Shown here piece by piece: positions 11,660 to 22,310 of a DNA stretch of 64,000 nucleotides. The position numbers and the translations under genes are program-made. The number at the start of each line of letters is the position of its first letter. Within the stretch, counting starts at the first letter, position 1. Below the pieces are notes generated by a model that saw only the letters and a program-made list of their open reading frames with translations, was not told where the DNA came from and did not search any database. The DNA is from Bryum argenteum (Eukaryota > Streptophyta > Bryopsida > Bryales > Bryaceae): assembly GCA_037043015.1 (NCBI GenBank), contig CM073322.1:32998364-33062363 (forward strand). Direction: 5' to 3'.

Positions 11660-11955
11660 AAAAACCATAGTACAATTGGAGTGTCATTGGAAAAATTTCA
11701 GAGTGTTTGGACAAAATTCTAATGCCCAAGTCTTTCAAACATAAAGATATTGAGAGGAGGCGGCAATTTCTGCAATATCTACCTAGCATTACTGGTATGA
11801 AACCAGAAATTAAGAACACCAATATCATGTCAATGAAGAAAATGAACGTGACATATCAAGACTGGTTGTTCATTGCTACTATATTAGAAACACAATGGAC
11901 GGCATTGAAGACCATGTGTGATGCTTATGACGAAGGATTCACTTTTATTCTATGA
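11660..11955 (+). pseudogene. Unrecognised protein fragment
   Basis: A short frame with IVQLECHWKNFRVFGQNSNA is followed in a shifted frame (from 11707) by KHKDIERRRQFLQYLPSITG and DWLFIATILETQWTALKTMC. It is probably a continuation of the protein at 11120 across frameshifts. No family was recognised. Confidence 0.4.
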
Positions 11956-12179
11956 AGAACAAAAAAGAAGAGCTCAAGACAAGTGGAAAGAAATCGACTG
12001 CACATGAACGTAAACGGATGTTCATTGGTTGGTTAAAACCACTGAAAGGCACTAGTCCAATAGACTTTACTCTTTTATGTAAAGCTGCAACTGTAGATTC
12101 ATGAGGCAAAGATCAAAAAATTTATTTTCATACTTTTTCATATTTTTCTTCAAAAAATTCGAGCATGGTTAGAGAAGAC

Positions 12180-12533
12180 CAATATTTGTAGGGGAGTTGA
12201 CAATGCTCTAAAGGGATTGGTTGCAGAGGCTGCTAGTGGCGTTACTGATAAGGAGAGCGTTGAGAAATTTGGTTGATGAGGAGCGTTGAGAAATTTGGAG
12301 ACAATCAAACCCTTGATTTTCTTAAAAGAGATGCCACAAATGAATTTTGGAAAAGTTGGGTGTCTGTAAAAGCTATGACCGGATTTGATACTATGTTGAA
12401 GAACAAGACATTTATCTTTATCAAGGTCTTTAATCACTTTACATTGATTATGGAAAGAAAATTAGGTTTGTTAACAGGTGGGAAAGAAATATTTCAAAAA
12501 ACTGAGGGGTTGTGGAGTTTTGAGTTTGAGTAG
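12180..12533 (+). pseudogene. Unrecognised protein fragment
   Basis: Coherent protein text: GVDNALKGLVAEAASGVTDK, then ESVEKFGDNQTLDFLKRDAT and ATNEFWKSWVSVKAMTGFDT, ending FEFE before TAG. A near-duplicate of about 20 bp (GAGCGTTGAGAAATTTGG at 12257 and 12280) shifts the frame inside it. It belongs to the same inserted element; the family is unknown. Confidence 0.4.
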
Positions 12534-12589
12534 GTTGGACAGAAAAGACTCGGACTACAAACAAAAGTGAAAGTTGGAGGTTGTTTATC

Positions 12590-13200
12590 TCAAACGGTAT
12601 AAGGAAAATTTGTTCGACCTGCGTTGTGGATGTTTGATTGTAGAAATGTGCCTAGTAGAGGTTTTTGGTCCGAGGAGGAATATAAAGGCATGGTAAACAC
12701 GATTGAGAATTGAATGTGTGATATAGAACGCTAGAACGCTATATTTATGTTGTCAGCCGGAGAAAGTGCAGAAGTTGTGATTTGTTTGCTAAATATTTCA
12801 GCAGAAAGAGGTTACACTATTATTACGAGTACTTCTGTATTTGTTCCTCAATTGGGCGCAAAAGGTCAAGTGATAAAAGGAGGGGGAAAATAGTGGCAAC
12901 TTATACACTATTTACCGAAAGTGTGAAAATTTGTGATTCAGTATTCATGGAGCCTGCAGTTGGTTGGAACTTGTGTAAAAGTACCACAAGGCACGTTGCC
13001 CAAGGATTGTGGATGAGATTATCAAATCTTATTTTCGTCGTGAGAAATAGGTGATTGCAGCTATTGGATTTATGCATATGACACATGGATTATGTGGTCA
13101 AACCAAAGAACTCGTACTATTTGAGCGTGAAGAAAATATGATAATATGGCTTCAAAGGTGGAAAGAACGAGCAGTTGATGGGTTGGTTGGTGATGAAGGT
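12590..13200 (+). pseudogene. Unrecognised protein fragment, multi-frame
   Basis: Read across frames, this stretch gives ALWMFDCRNVPSRGFWSEEE, then IFMLSAGESAEVVICLLNIS, AERGYTIITSTSVFVPQLGA, KGQVIKGGGKIVATYTLFTE and SVFMEPAVGWNLC, later GFMHMTHGLCGQTKELVLFE. The alternation of short hydrophobic strands and helices resembles a Rossmann-like fold, but no diagnostic motif supports a named enzyme. Frameshifts break it. It is part of the inserted element. Confidence 0.35.
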
Positions 13201-13671
13201 GAAGAACCACTATGAAAGAATAGTAGAATACTCCGACAGATCCAACGGAAGATTTCACCGAATCTGATGATGGTGATGACTATTTGGAGTCTACAACAGA
13301 TTTTCAGGATTTTGGATATGAAGATAATGATAGACTTGGCGGTCCTCGAAAGAGAATGCGTTAGGAAGTTTCATAATGTAAGCGGAAAGAAGATTTTGAA
13401 CACATTTGAGTGAAGATAATGAGTCTATGGAGTTTCGACTGGCACACATCCAAATTCAACCCATTTACGCATCTGGGGTTATATAGCCTACACTCATGTT
13501 TTTTATCACAAGCTCAAGAAATTAAAGAATTGCATTGCAAACCAATGTCACTATCAAATCCACTTGGGAATATTCTACAACAAATATTTTTGGTCAAGGA
13601 TATTTCTCACTATCAAATAGGTCAACGAATTCTATGGCTAAGTCTCGGAGAACATGAAATCCAAAACTAGT

Positions 13672-13875
13672 GGTTATGTCATCCCATTATACAAACCATT
13701 TTTCCTAATGGCACAGTCAAATTACTGAATTCTAAAGGTGTTGAATTTTCTCTACCAGAACAAATAATAGAACATTATGTTCCACTAAAAGATAAACCAA
13801 AAGTCCACATCAATTTTGTACATCCTATAAAGACAACAATGATAATTCATCACAAATCACAACATAATTTTTAAA
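13672..13875 (+). pseudogene. Unrecognised fragment, retroelement-like C-terminal
   Basis: The open stretch WLCHPIIQTIFPNGTVKLLN, then GVEFSLPEQIIEHYVPLKDK, ends at TAA 13873. The phrase FPNGTVKLLN followed by an acidic or loop segment is reminiscent of short SH3- or chromo-like ends of LTR-element polyproteins, but this is weak. It is preceded by YIAYTHVFYHKLKKLKNCIA-like text in other frames. Confidence 0.3.
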
Positions 13876-14134
13876 AATTATGTACACATTCCAATTCACA
13901 AGTGTCTCTTCCAAGTATACCATTCAATTATATATCTTTGGGATGAGAATAAGTAAGTCTCTTTCATCCATTTGTAAGCTTAATAGGGAAGTTATATTAA
14001 CCTCCTCAAAATGGTTATGGTTTCAAAATGAAGTCATCTTCCTCAATTTTCCTAAGTTCCAATGCATTATATTCGCTTCTTACATTAATACATTATTTGC
14101 TCAAGTAGTATAGCTTTTTCATACCCACTACATT

Positions 14135-14575
14135 ATGATGGACACATACATTGTTTATCAACCTATTTTCTTTCCCAAGAATGGTTTTAATGCTTATGAA
14201 CAAGATATTCTATTTAGAATGGGCTTACTCAATTTTGCCATTCAAGTGAAATCGCGACAACAAATTTCTGAACCAATTATTCATGAAATGCTTTTTAAGT
14301 TACACATGGATGCTACAACAACTGAAGTGGAAGGGAAGCACTATGAATTGATTCCAGAAAACTTCAGAGATTTATTTTATCCTTGTTTTCACCTTCATAC
14401 AATTCCATCAACACCAGATAAACATTACTCAAATCAACTACTTGTTTCAAAATCCTCCAAAAACAAGAACATAATCATCACATCAGCCATGTGTAAATTA
14501 GAGGCAACTAAGACAATTCTCAACTTCATTGGTTCAGCATTCAGTTGCAAGCAGAAATTAGGAGAAATCCCATGA
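14135..14575 (+). CDS. Unrecognised ORF, 146 aa
   Basis: The open frame starts MMDTYIVYQPIFFPKNGFNA, continues DILFRMGLLNFAIQVKSRQQ and MDATTTEVEGKHYELIPENF, and ends AFSCKQKLGEIP. It is in the same frame as 13880-14113, interrupted by one TAG at 14111-14113, so the original frame may have been about 230 codons. Rather low complexity in its first part and globular-looking in the second. No family was recognised. It lies just upstream of a solo LTR. Confidence 0.35.
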   Translation: MMDTYIVYQPIFFPKNGFNAYEQDILFRMGLLNFAIQVKSRQQISEPIIHEMLFKLHMDATTTEVEGKHYELIPENFRDLFYPCFHLHTIPSTPDKHYSNQLLVSKSSKNKNIIITSAMCKLEATKTILNFIGSAFSCKQKLGEIP

Positions 14576-14741
14576 ACATTAGTTTAATTAATACAACAAG
14601 CCATGAATGGACAAAGTATAGATTGGATTCAGATCTTGAAGCTTCACTTCCATTATGAATTACAAGGTATAATATTCGAATTACAAGGGCCAAAGCCAAT
14701 TACAATTTAAACAAGAATTGCAATTCACATTCATCTGTTAG

Positions 14742-16035
14742 TGTCGCAACCCTTGCTAGCTCACCTTGGCTTACACCAACTTTTCCCAACTCTAGCAAGT
14801 GTCACGAGCGCTAACTCTGCACATCCCCCACATGCACAAAGTTAGCTCTCCATACCAACCACCAAGCTCACCGCTTGGTTATCAATCCCTCCTACTCATG
14901 CAACCGGGACTCAACCCCTTCGTAGGTAGCCAATGGTTAGGTGCGGACTTCCACTTATGTCCAAGGCCCAACTTGGTGGCACTCCCATACCACGCGGCCT
15001 AACCGCACTTGGTGGTGTCTCCTCACCACCGCCCATGACCACCATGGTGACCCCAAGGCCACCAAGTAATCACAACGCCGGCGGTGAGACACCACCCCAC
15101 ATCGGTAGCACTCATGGTCCTCATTTTGCCTATATGAGTCCCCGTGGTGAAGCCCCAACACTAGCTCCCCCACCGGGACTCACCTTGTCCTTATGAGCCA
15201 CCGTGGTGAAGCCCCAACACTAGCTCCACCCACCGTGCCTCATTTTGCACTTTGAGTCCCCATGGTGGAGCCCCAACACTAGCTCCACCCATTGGGACTC
15301 ACCTTGGCTTGGGAGTCCCCATGGTGAGGCCCCAACACTAGCCACACCACTCGGGACTCCCACCTTGGTCACCACCAAGGCACCATGGGAGTGGGGAGGA
15401 GACCAGCCCTCCCCATAGTATACTCTGTGGGATTCAGCAGCCCCCTGGTCCTAGGTGAAGGGCTGGACCCTCACACCTCTTAGTTTTGGAAGACCACCCA
15501 ATCTCCCAATGCCTTAGCCGCTGGAAGGCCCCGGGAGACTTCCCGAACCTTCCAGGGCTCGTATCTACCTCGTCCCGCATCCAAACGCGACGAGCGACCA
15601 CTCTATCGACATCTACTCGTCAAGCAGATGCCGATAGACACCTTACTTGCCTCATTCCGACAAGTATTGAGGGAGTTATGCCCCTCTGAAGATTCGGGAG
15701 TCCCGGGCCAGCTTCCCAGTCCAGCACTGTCCCTGGACAGCACTCACTTTAGTCCCACAATCTTCCAACTCCCATAACTTTTAGCTCACACCTCCAACTG
15801 AGGTGCTCCTTAGCATCCCGGAATCGTGGCAACATGAGCTTCCATAATCTCATGTCCATTCCGTCGTGGCTCCTAGTCTCCGTGGGTGAGAGGCGTCTCC
15901 AACGCCCGGGGTCCTCTCCCACACTAGGCCCACTTAGGTTCCCTTCACCTTGGCACCCCAAGGCCCGGGCGTCACTCCGGTGTCCCCCTTGGGCCCTTGG
16001 TGTTGCGGGCACTCCTCAAGGAGAGGTGCGCGACA
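14742..16035 (+). mobile_element. Solo LTR (1294 bp) with 5-bp target-site duplication
   Basis: Starts TGTCGCAACC and ends GGTGCGCGACA, the TG...CA ends of an LTR with a short inverted terminal match. It is flanked by the identical 5-bp GTTAG at 14737-14741 and 16036-16040. It is much richer in G+C than its surroundings. No internal domain remains, so recombination between two LTRs probably removed the body. Size and composition suggest Ty3/Gypsy, but the superfamily cannot be decided without the internal part. Confidence 0.85.
15080..15400. repeat. Tandem array inside the solo LTR, about 65-70 bp units
   Basis: About four units share the phrases GAAGCCCCAACACTAGCTCC or a close variant, GGGACTCACCTTG and GAGTCCCC(A/G)TGGTG. 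Such arrays often sit in the U3 part of plant LTRs and can carry enhancer elements (inference). Confidence 0.7.
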
Positions 16036-16040
16036 GTTAG

Positions 16041-17280
16041 TTACCAAGATAACTAAACTATCATCATCGAGCATTCAAACTACTCTCCCTACATTAAAGA
16101 AACTCCGATTGCTTTCACATCTATCTAAAAACACATTGGCATATTTAAAACGAGCGAAAATTAACAAAAATCCAACTTCAATTCTTCAACAGCAAGACAT
16201 CATGATTCATTTGGTAACATTGCAATAGATCATACACCTACAAAATCAATACAATCAGATCAATCACTCGTTGAATTTGAAGTATGTCCATCACAACAAC
16301 ATCAGCAACAAGACAAATCAACTTTGAAGGAAAAACACATTCAAAGCAAATTCATCAGTAAGAAAAGAAAACAAATCTCAATTTCAAGCTCACCTACCAC
16401 ATCAGCTGATTGTCTGATTCACCTCTCACAACACCACAACAAAAACAAGATTCCTCCAAGTTCAACCTTCAAGCTCCAAGTGACAATACCAATGACACCT
16501 CTAGCCACACAGACAATGAGCAAAAACACACCACAATTGAGTTACTGACCAAGAAACAACATTCAACGAATTCTGAATCTCATTTCCTTCCCTTCACAAA
16601 ACGCCACAAATCAACTGAAAAGTGAGCTCACTTTCAACCAAACAAGCTCAAGCCAATTATAGATTCTACGTCCAAGACTAATAAGTTCACACCTCTAGCC
16701 AAGTACTTTTCAAAGCCTTCAAACAATTCTCAAGTTTTGATCAAGGTAGCAGGCGTCAACAAGACACACAAAACAGATGTACGACACTGAAGAATCTCCA
16801 AGCTTACTTTCCCACCAATGACATCTCAAAATTAAAACAACAGAGGTCAGTTTAGGAGTTGCAACATCCAATATTGAAAATATCGAGGGTATCATACTTG
16901 CTCAAGATCCAATCCTAACTCCGGCAGCAACCACAAACACTGAGCACACAAAAGTATTGAAGGCCTTCATACAAAATCCTTGAATACAACTTCATAAGAA
17001 CAAGATACTTTGAAAAATGCACGTGGCACCCCATCAAGTTCTAACTCCAAACCAGTGGAGAATGCTCTAGGCCCTTCGAAGCTCAACCATGTGCTTCTGG
17101 ACCCTGATCCACCTTCACCAAATCTACCACTAATTGATTCCAGCCTCAAACTTTCTCCTCACTTGTGCGCTCATTTGGAGTAGACTTAGCAATGAGCTAC
17201 ACCACTTCAGACCTGGACTTCCAGTCCCAAAACTCAAGGTGCGTGACAATCTACGAAGCTCCATGATAAGACATTGTTCT
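16041..17280 (+). other. A/C-rich, low-complexity stretch, no gene recognised
   Basis: Plus-strand frames are rich in Ser, Thr, Pro, Gln, Asn and Lys with scattered stops. The last part (about 16990-17150: ALGPSKLNHVLLDPDPPSPN) may be the linker between Copia integrase and RT, which is normally Ser/Pro-rich. The boundary between foreign and Copia sequence lies somewhere here. Confidence 0.45.
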
Positions 17281-17339
17281 TATTTGCATTTTTAACTCAT
17301 ACTCTGTTTTTGGAACTACTCGAAGTCTAGGTATTGTTC

Positions 17340-18040
17340 ATTGAAAAAGAACCATGGACACGGAGTACCAATCCTTGGTTAGAAATAAGACTTGGACTCT
17401 TGTTGATTTACCACCCAACAAATCACTAATTAGTATAAAATGGTTCTTTTTTAGTAAATTTAATCCTGACGGTTCTTTATCCTGTCATAAAGCGAGATTC
17501 GCCGCCGACGGTTTTCACAAGCATATTTTGATTACTTTTATACTTTCTCACCAGTTATAAAAATGACTTCATTATGCATTGTCTTAGCTTTAGCAATAAT
17601 CCATAACTCCTACATTCATGATGGATGTGTTATAGCCTTTTTGAATTGAGTCCTATAAGAGGAGATTTATATTCAACAACCCGATGGAAATATTCAACCT
17701 GGCCAAGAACACCACAATGTCAAGTAATAAAATACTTTTACGGCTTAATGCAAGCTCCATGAGTTTGCTATGTACTACTTATTTGATGGTATTTTATTGA
17801 GCCATGGTTTTCAAAATGCACTTCAGACACCAATGTTTATGTCAAACGCAATCAAAGCTCACTCCTGGTTTTGGGCCTTTATATTGACGATCTCATTTTA
17901 CTCTTAGATAACTTAGAATTACTATCTTCAACCAAAGTCTTATTTACACATCATTTGTCCGTGACTGATAACCAAGAGATAGCATATATTCTTGGCATCC
18001 AAGTCAGCCGTGATCGAGCTTCTTAAAGATTAACTTCAAC
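17340..18040 (+). pseudogene. Copia reverse transcriptase remnant
   Basis: The frame at 17354 reads MDTEYQSLVRNKTWTLVDLP, then SIKWFFFSKFNPDGSLSCHK and ARFAADGF, the classic start of Copia RT (RVT_2). Further on, in other frames, come FYGLMQAP and GLYIDDLILL, the latter holding the paired aspartates of the catalytic motif. Multiple stops show that it is dead. Confidence 0.85.
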
Positions 18041-18359
18041 ACAAGTCAAGTACGTCAATGACCTTCTTATAAAATTCAATATGACAACGACTAATCCCCT
18101 TGAGACTCCATTTGACGCTGACATGCGCTACTCTAAGTCTCCACAAGATAAGTTTACCGATCACTCTGCACTTGAGCCATGAGTACCTTACAAACAAGTA
18201 TTTGGAAGTTTACAGTACCTTGTTACTTTTACACAGTGAAATTTGGCATATTCAGTCAACCACTTCGCACAATTCATACAAGACCCAGCCCTTGTTCATT
18301 CGCTGGGGGTCAAGGGAATCTTCCGCTACCTACGAGGAACTACCATGAAGGGACTTAAA

Positions 18360-18830
18360 TACTCTGCTCCTCCTTTTGGATCCAATCAACACCTGCTGTG
18401 TGGATAGAGTGACGTCGACTGGGCTGGTGACATCGACACCCGACGCTCTACTTCCGCTTCCGTATACCTTTTCTAGCTAGACTCCTCATATTTGTTCTTG
18501 TGGCAAAGCCGTAAGTAACCTCTCATTGCGCTATCTTTGACTGAAGCTGAGCATATTGCTGCTCCTTCCGCTTCCTAGTGATTGATTTGGCTCCAATCTC
18601 TAATTCAAGAGCTGGATTACCCCCTTTGACTACCTAGCATGATCTACCGTGACAATCAGTCTTATATTGCCTTCAACAAAAATTCCAAATTTCATGACAA
18701 GTCTAAACATATTGATATTTGCTTTTATTTCTTTCGCAAGAAAATCCAAGCCAAGATTCTCAAGCTGGAGTATACTCCCACCTACACTATGTGGGCTGAC
18801 ATCTTGACCAAAGGCTAAGCATCAGGCTTG
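18360..18830 (+). pseudogene. Copia RNase H remnant
   Basis: Contains SDVDWAGDIDTRRSTSASVY, SLTEAEHIAAPSAS and YRDNQSYIAFNKNSKFHDKS, then KHIDICFYFFRKKI and the ADILTKG end typical of Copia RNase H. The catalytic D, E and D are visible but stop codons interrupt. The 3' LTR follows after about 190 bp. Confidence 0.85.
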
Positions 18831-19009
18831 TCTCCAAGGCCTTGGTGCTGAAGCTCCTTTGTGAAGCACGAGAGCGCTTCTTTGTATACTACTTCTTTCT
18901 CCAAAGCTTCACCATTTCCACTAGCGAAGACGTCATTTGACATGTCCGTCTTAAGTTTAATATCACTAGCAACTGCACTAGCATGTCTGATAATCTCAGC
19001 TGTATAGCT

Positions 19010-19019
19010 GATGGGGGCG
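19010..19019 (+). other. Polypurine tract of Copia
   Basis: GATGGGGGCG ends exactly where the 3' LTR begins with TGTTAACA, the expected plus-strand priming position. Confidence 0.7.
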
Positions 19020-19172
19020 TGTTAACATAGAAACGGTTTATAGATCGAAGCAGCACACTTGCACCCTTCTGGTTACTTAACCGGTGCTTCTTCTATAAAG
19101 AAACTTATGTAAACACTATTATAATATATTATTATACATACTTACATTATCATCTTTGCATACTATGATTCC
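19020..19172 (+). repeat. Copia 3' LTR
   Basis: TGTTAACATAGAAACGG followed by the same core as the 5' LTR (GGTGCTTCTTCTATAAAGAA, TATTATAATATATTATTATA, TTATCATCTTTGCATA). Many differences from the 5' copy indicate an old insertion. Confidence 0.85.
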
Positions 19173-19790
19173 CAATACTTATCGCCGTTATTGCGGTCAC
19201 GGCCATTATCAGACATGACTAGTCTCTCACTAGCAACCGCGCTACCACCGGGACGGAGCCCTAAAGACAGACATAGAGACCGATCGTGTTCTTTCAATTC
19301 CAAGCCAAGATTCTCAAGTGACTTGATAAAATTTGTCAACCTTCATCGCATATCTTACAAAGGAAAAACGATGAAAAAATACCTTTGCCAAGAAATAGCC
19401 TTGCGATAGAAAACATCTAGATCCATATCAATTCCATACCTACACTATATATGCATCAGTTGGAGTACAACAATAAAAGAAGTACCTCCATTTCTAATAT
19501 CGCAATCCATCATCTCTTTAATGTACATATCCACTTCAAGGCAAAGTCATATTCAAAAAGATACAACAAGATATTGTAACTGATTGAAGTGTAAACCTCT
19601 AGAAAGACAAGACCTCCACAGAACCTCTTTAATTCCTCAATACACATGTAAAAAACCGGTCATAGGTGCCTCTACCCTGGCACTGGCAGCTCTTCACAGT
19701 AAAGACAGTTGAGGTAACATTACAATGCAGGATCCGTGGGATTTATGTACTAGTGAATGAAGATTACTAGAGCTCCTTTATGGAACCTAA
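19173..19790. other. Intergenic, no gene
   Basis: No reading frame with family resemblance. A short phrase near 19300-19320 resembles the Copia RNase H tail by eye (AAGCCAAGATTCTCAAG at 19302 matches 18750), so this may include a fragment of another Copia copy. Confidence 0.4.
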
Positions 19791-19799
19791 GTGAGAGGC

Positions 19800-20070
19800 G
19801 GATCCCTGTATTTCACTCCTACGAGCATTTTTCGGAGAGCCCATCAGCCAATGGGATTTTTTCCTCAAAATTTGTGGAATTCTCCATTTGGACCCCCTGG
19901 TGACCGATTTTGATGATTTTGAATTCAAATTTGAGGTCTGCGACCTCACATTATTCCTGGAAGCCTACTCCTTGGCATTTACAGCCTATACATCAAAAAA
20001 TTAGGGGGCTCATTACCCATCCCCTCCCTGAGCTCCGAAAAACGCTCGTACCACTAAAATACAGTGATCC
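19800..20070. mobile_element. Mutator-like MITE, 271 bp, 9-bp TSD
   Basis: The termini GGATCCCTGTATTT and AAATACAGTGATCC are inverted repeats extending about 38 bp to CGAGCATTTTTCGGAG / CTCCGAAAAACGCTCG. The flanks GTGAGAGGC (19791-19799 and 20071-20079) are a perfect 9-bp duplication. Nine-bp duplications are typical of Mutator-like elements. No coding sequence. Confidence 0.85.
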
Positions 20071-20079
20071 GTGAGAGGC

Positions 20080-20569
20080 GCTCTCCTTTATCCGAATTTG
20101 GAACTGAATTCAGACATTGATTTCCACTTGCATGCACTCTCACATCTGTCAACTCCTGGTTTTTTACAAGCACACATTCCATGGCTTGAATGCGGACAAG
20201 CATTTCTTGGACAGTTGGACTCAATCAAGCTTGGTTTATCACCCATCTTTGCTCTTTTATGGTTCGTACGGTGGACTTGTCTGTTTGCTTGCAAAATCCA
20301 ATCTTAACCTTTATAATCAATGCAATTTGTAATCGGGAATGTCGAGGAAAAGGTTCATCATGACTCTAGTGTTAGGATGTTGTAATTGGTCTATGGTGAA
20401 AGCACCTATTGTCGTGTACTTATTAGGGATTACTTGGAGTGATGCAAATGAGTGGGATGCAAATGTGTGGGATGCAAATGAGGACAAGGACAAGGAAACG
20501 ACGAACTTTCCTTCTTTGTGTGATACTTTAGCCCCCGAAAAAGTGAGGAATGTCGGGGATTGACACTTT
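20080..20569. other. Intergenic, no gene recognised
   Basis: A short open frame at 20071-20307 has no family resemblance. Near 20440-20480 a 15-bp motif (GTGGGATGCAAATG) is repeated about three times. Confidence 0.45.
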
Positions 20570-21119
20570 AGAGGAGGGGTAGGAACTTTGAAGAGTCATA
20601 ACTTCTTCCTCTATAGTTCGTTTTGGATGAAATCACTTGTGTTGCGTCCTATATCAAGTCTACTATGTTTGGGATTTATTTTTTAATTTGTACAACAATG
20701 TAGGAATAAATGGCATGTGTTTTAGTGAGGGGATTCTTGTTTTTGAGGTTTTTGAATATAGGGCATGTTTTATAATGTAAGGCAATTATGGGAGATCAAA
20801 AAATATTTTTATGATTTATTTATTTCTGAAATAATCATAATCTGAATATTGAAGGGTAATAAGTTTCTAGTTGGGAGATTTTTGATCCAAAAACTTTTGG
20901 CATTGGATTTGCTATGATGTTTCTACAATGAAAAAAGTGAATAAATTGAGCAGCTATATCTCCTTCATCCACTGTTGGATTTTGACTATATTTTTGGGAT
21001 GAATTCTTATTCGCCATAACCAATTTCTTCTCCTACAACATTGCCAATTTTTGAGTTCATGTTCAAAATAGAAAAGATTCTTCATTGGCTATTATTTGCA
21101 CAAAGAAAATTTTCTCTAT

Positions 21120-21150
<31 letters not shown>
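20570..21150 (+). mobile_element. TTAA-type element, family 3, fragment A
   Basis: Matches the start of the elements at 21187 and 30623, including TTTTGGATGAAATCACTTG and TTGGGAGATTTTTGATCC. It is truncated at a T-rich run (21122-21150), after which a second copy begins. Confidence 0.65.
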
Positions 21151-21155
<5 letters not shown>

Positions 21156-21186
21156 TTAAAAAATAAATAAAACTATTTACCATTAA

Positions 21187-22047
21187 CCGGGCCCAATGTC
21201 AAAAATCTACATTTTGGATGACTGCAAAAACTTTGAGAGCCATAATTCCTTTATCTAGAGGTCATTTTGGATGAAATGACTTGGGTTGCATCCCATATCT
21301 AGTCAAGTTCATGTGGATAAAATTTGCAAACCCATAAAATGAAGTATGAGTGAATGGCATGCATTCTGATGAAGGCAACTCTTGTTTTTAAGCTGGCAGA
21401 ACATGGGGCATGTTTTGCCATTGGAAGGCTATTCTGGGAAATCCAAAAGATGTTTTCTTGAATTCTTTTTCATAATTATGGTCTTAAGATGAAGGCTAAC
21501 AACTTTCTAGTTCAAAATTTTTGATCCTATTTTTTGGTATTGGATCTATGATGAGGTTTAGAGTCTAGTTTTGGTGATAGAAACCTTGAGATAATCAAAG
21601 ATGTAATGAAGATAAGGCGTAGATTTGAGTGCAAAGGGTTGTTTTGGACTATTTTTCTTTTGTAAATTTTTTGGCAGTTTTCACCATTACAAGGCCATTA
21701 TTTGTGCAAATAAAATTTTCTCATGGAGTTTTTTTGTTCAAGGGTGTTATTGAGATGAAGGTTAACATCTTTGTAGTTGGTGGCTTTTTCATTGCAATAA
21801 GTCTATTGGTAGCATATCTACTCTAAAGTGAAAATGCTGAGATTTTGTGATGTTTTTAAAATACCAATTTGTTATTACCTGGCAATCTATGAGGCCTTAT
21901 GACTCAAGATTTGAGCCACATGATGTTCAATATGTCTACTGCAAGAATGTATGGTTGAGATCCAAATAACATACCTTAATTTCCACTTATGACACTTTTT
22001 CTAAAAATGTGTTCTTTTCTTTATCAATGAGTCAAATCATTTAGGGG
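21187..22047 (+). mobile_element. TTAA-type element, family 3, copy B
   Basis: Preceded by TTAA (21183) and starts CCGGGCCCAATGTCAAA. It ends TCATTTAGGGG followed by TTGA, one mismatch from TTAA. The body matches 30623-31664, including GGTTGCATCCCATAT, GGCATGTTTTGCCATT and a 65-codon open frame (21629-21826) resembling those of copies D and E. A partial 3' duplicate follows (22050-22310). Confidence 0.75.
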
Positions 22048-22049
22048 TT

Positions 22050-22310
22050 GAGAGTGTTATTCATAGAAAGATAAACATCTTTGTAGTTGGTAATTTATTC
22101 ATTGCAATAAGCCTATCGGTAGTATTTTCACTTCAAAGTGAACCTGATGAGATTTTGTGATATTTTTTGAATATTAATACGTTATGATCTTGCATTTTAT
22201 GAGGCCTCATGACTCAAAGCTTGAGCCACACGATGTCCAATATAATTACTACAAGATTGTATAGTTAAGAGTTGAATTACTTATCCTTATTTTCATTTAT
22301 GATAAAACTG
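22050..22310 (+). repeat. Partial 3' duplicate of family 3
   Basis: Repeats the 3' third of copy B: AACATCTTTGTAGTTGGT, TTCATTGCAATAAGCCTATC, GAGGCCTCATGACTCAAAGC. It lies in tandem directly after copy B. Confidence 0.7.

Larger units (their letters stand above)
9790..17280 (+). mobile_element. Unclassified insertion inside Copia, with several unrecognised frames
   Basis: Sequence separating the two halves of the Copia pol gene. It carries repeats at its left end, a chain of plus-strand frames (10359-14575) of one style that match no family I recognise, a solo LTR, and an A/C-rich Ser/Thr/Pro/Lys-rich tail (16041-17150). No terminal inverted repeats, integrase, transposase or RT motifs were found in the frames. 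It could be one large degraded transposon or several insertions. Exact limits are unknown; the left edge is set by the loss of integrase similarity and the right edge by the start of RT similarity at 17340. Confidence 0.5.
7804..19172 (+). mobile_element. Degenerate Ty1/Copia retrotransposon with nested insertions
   Basis: Two related repeats of about 154 bp (7804 and 19020), both starting TGTTA, enclose a primer-binding site (7962), gag and integrase remnants (8495-9771), reverse transcriptase and RNase H remnants (17354-18830) and a polypurine tract (19010). The order gag, protease, integrase, RT, RNase H is that of Copia. Integrase and RT are normally about 1 kb apart; here about 7.5 kb of unrelated sequence sits between them and contains a 1.3-kb solo LTR. 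Stops and frameshifts occur in every domain and the LTRs differ at many positions, so the element is old and inactive. No target-site duplication could be confirmed. Confidence 0.85.

Noticed and set aside
7804..19172. Intact, possibly active Copia element
   Set aside because: Stops and shifts occur in gag, integrase, RT and RNase H, and the element is split by several kilobases.
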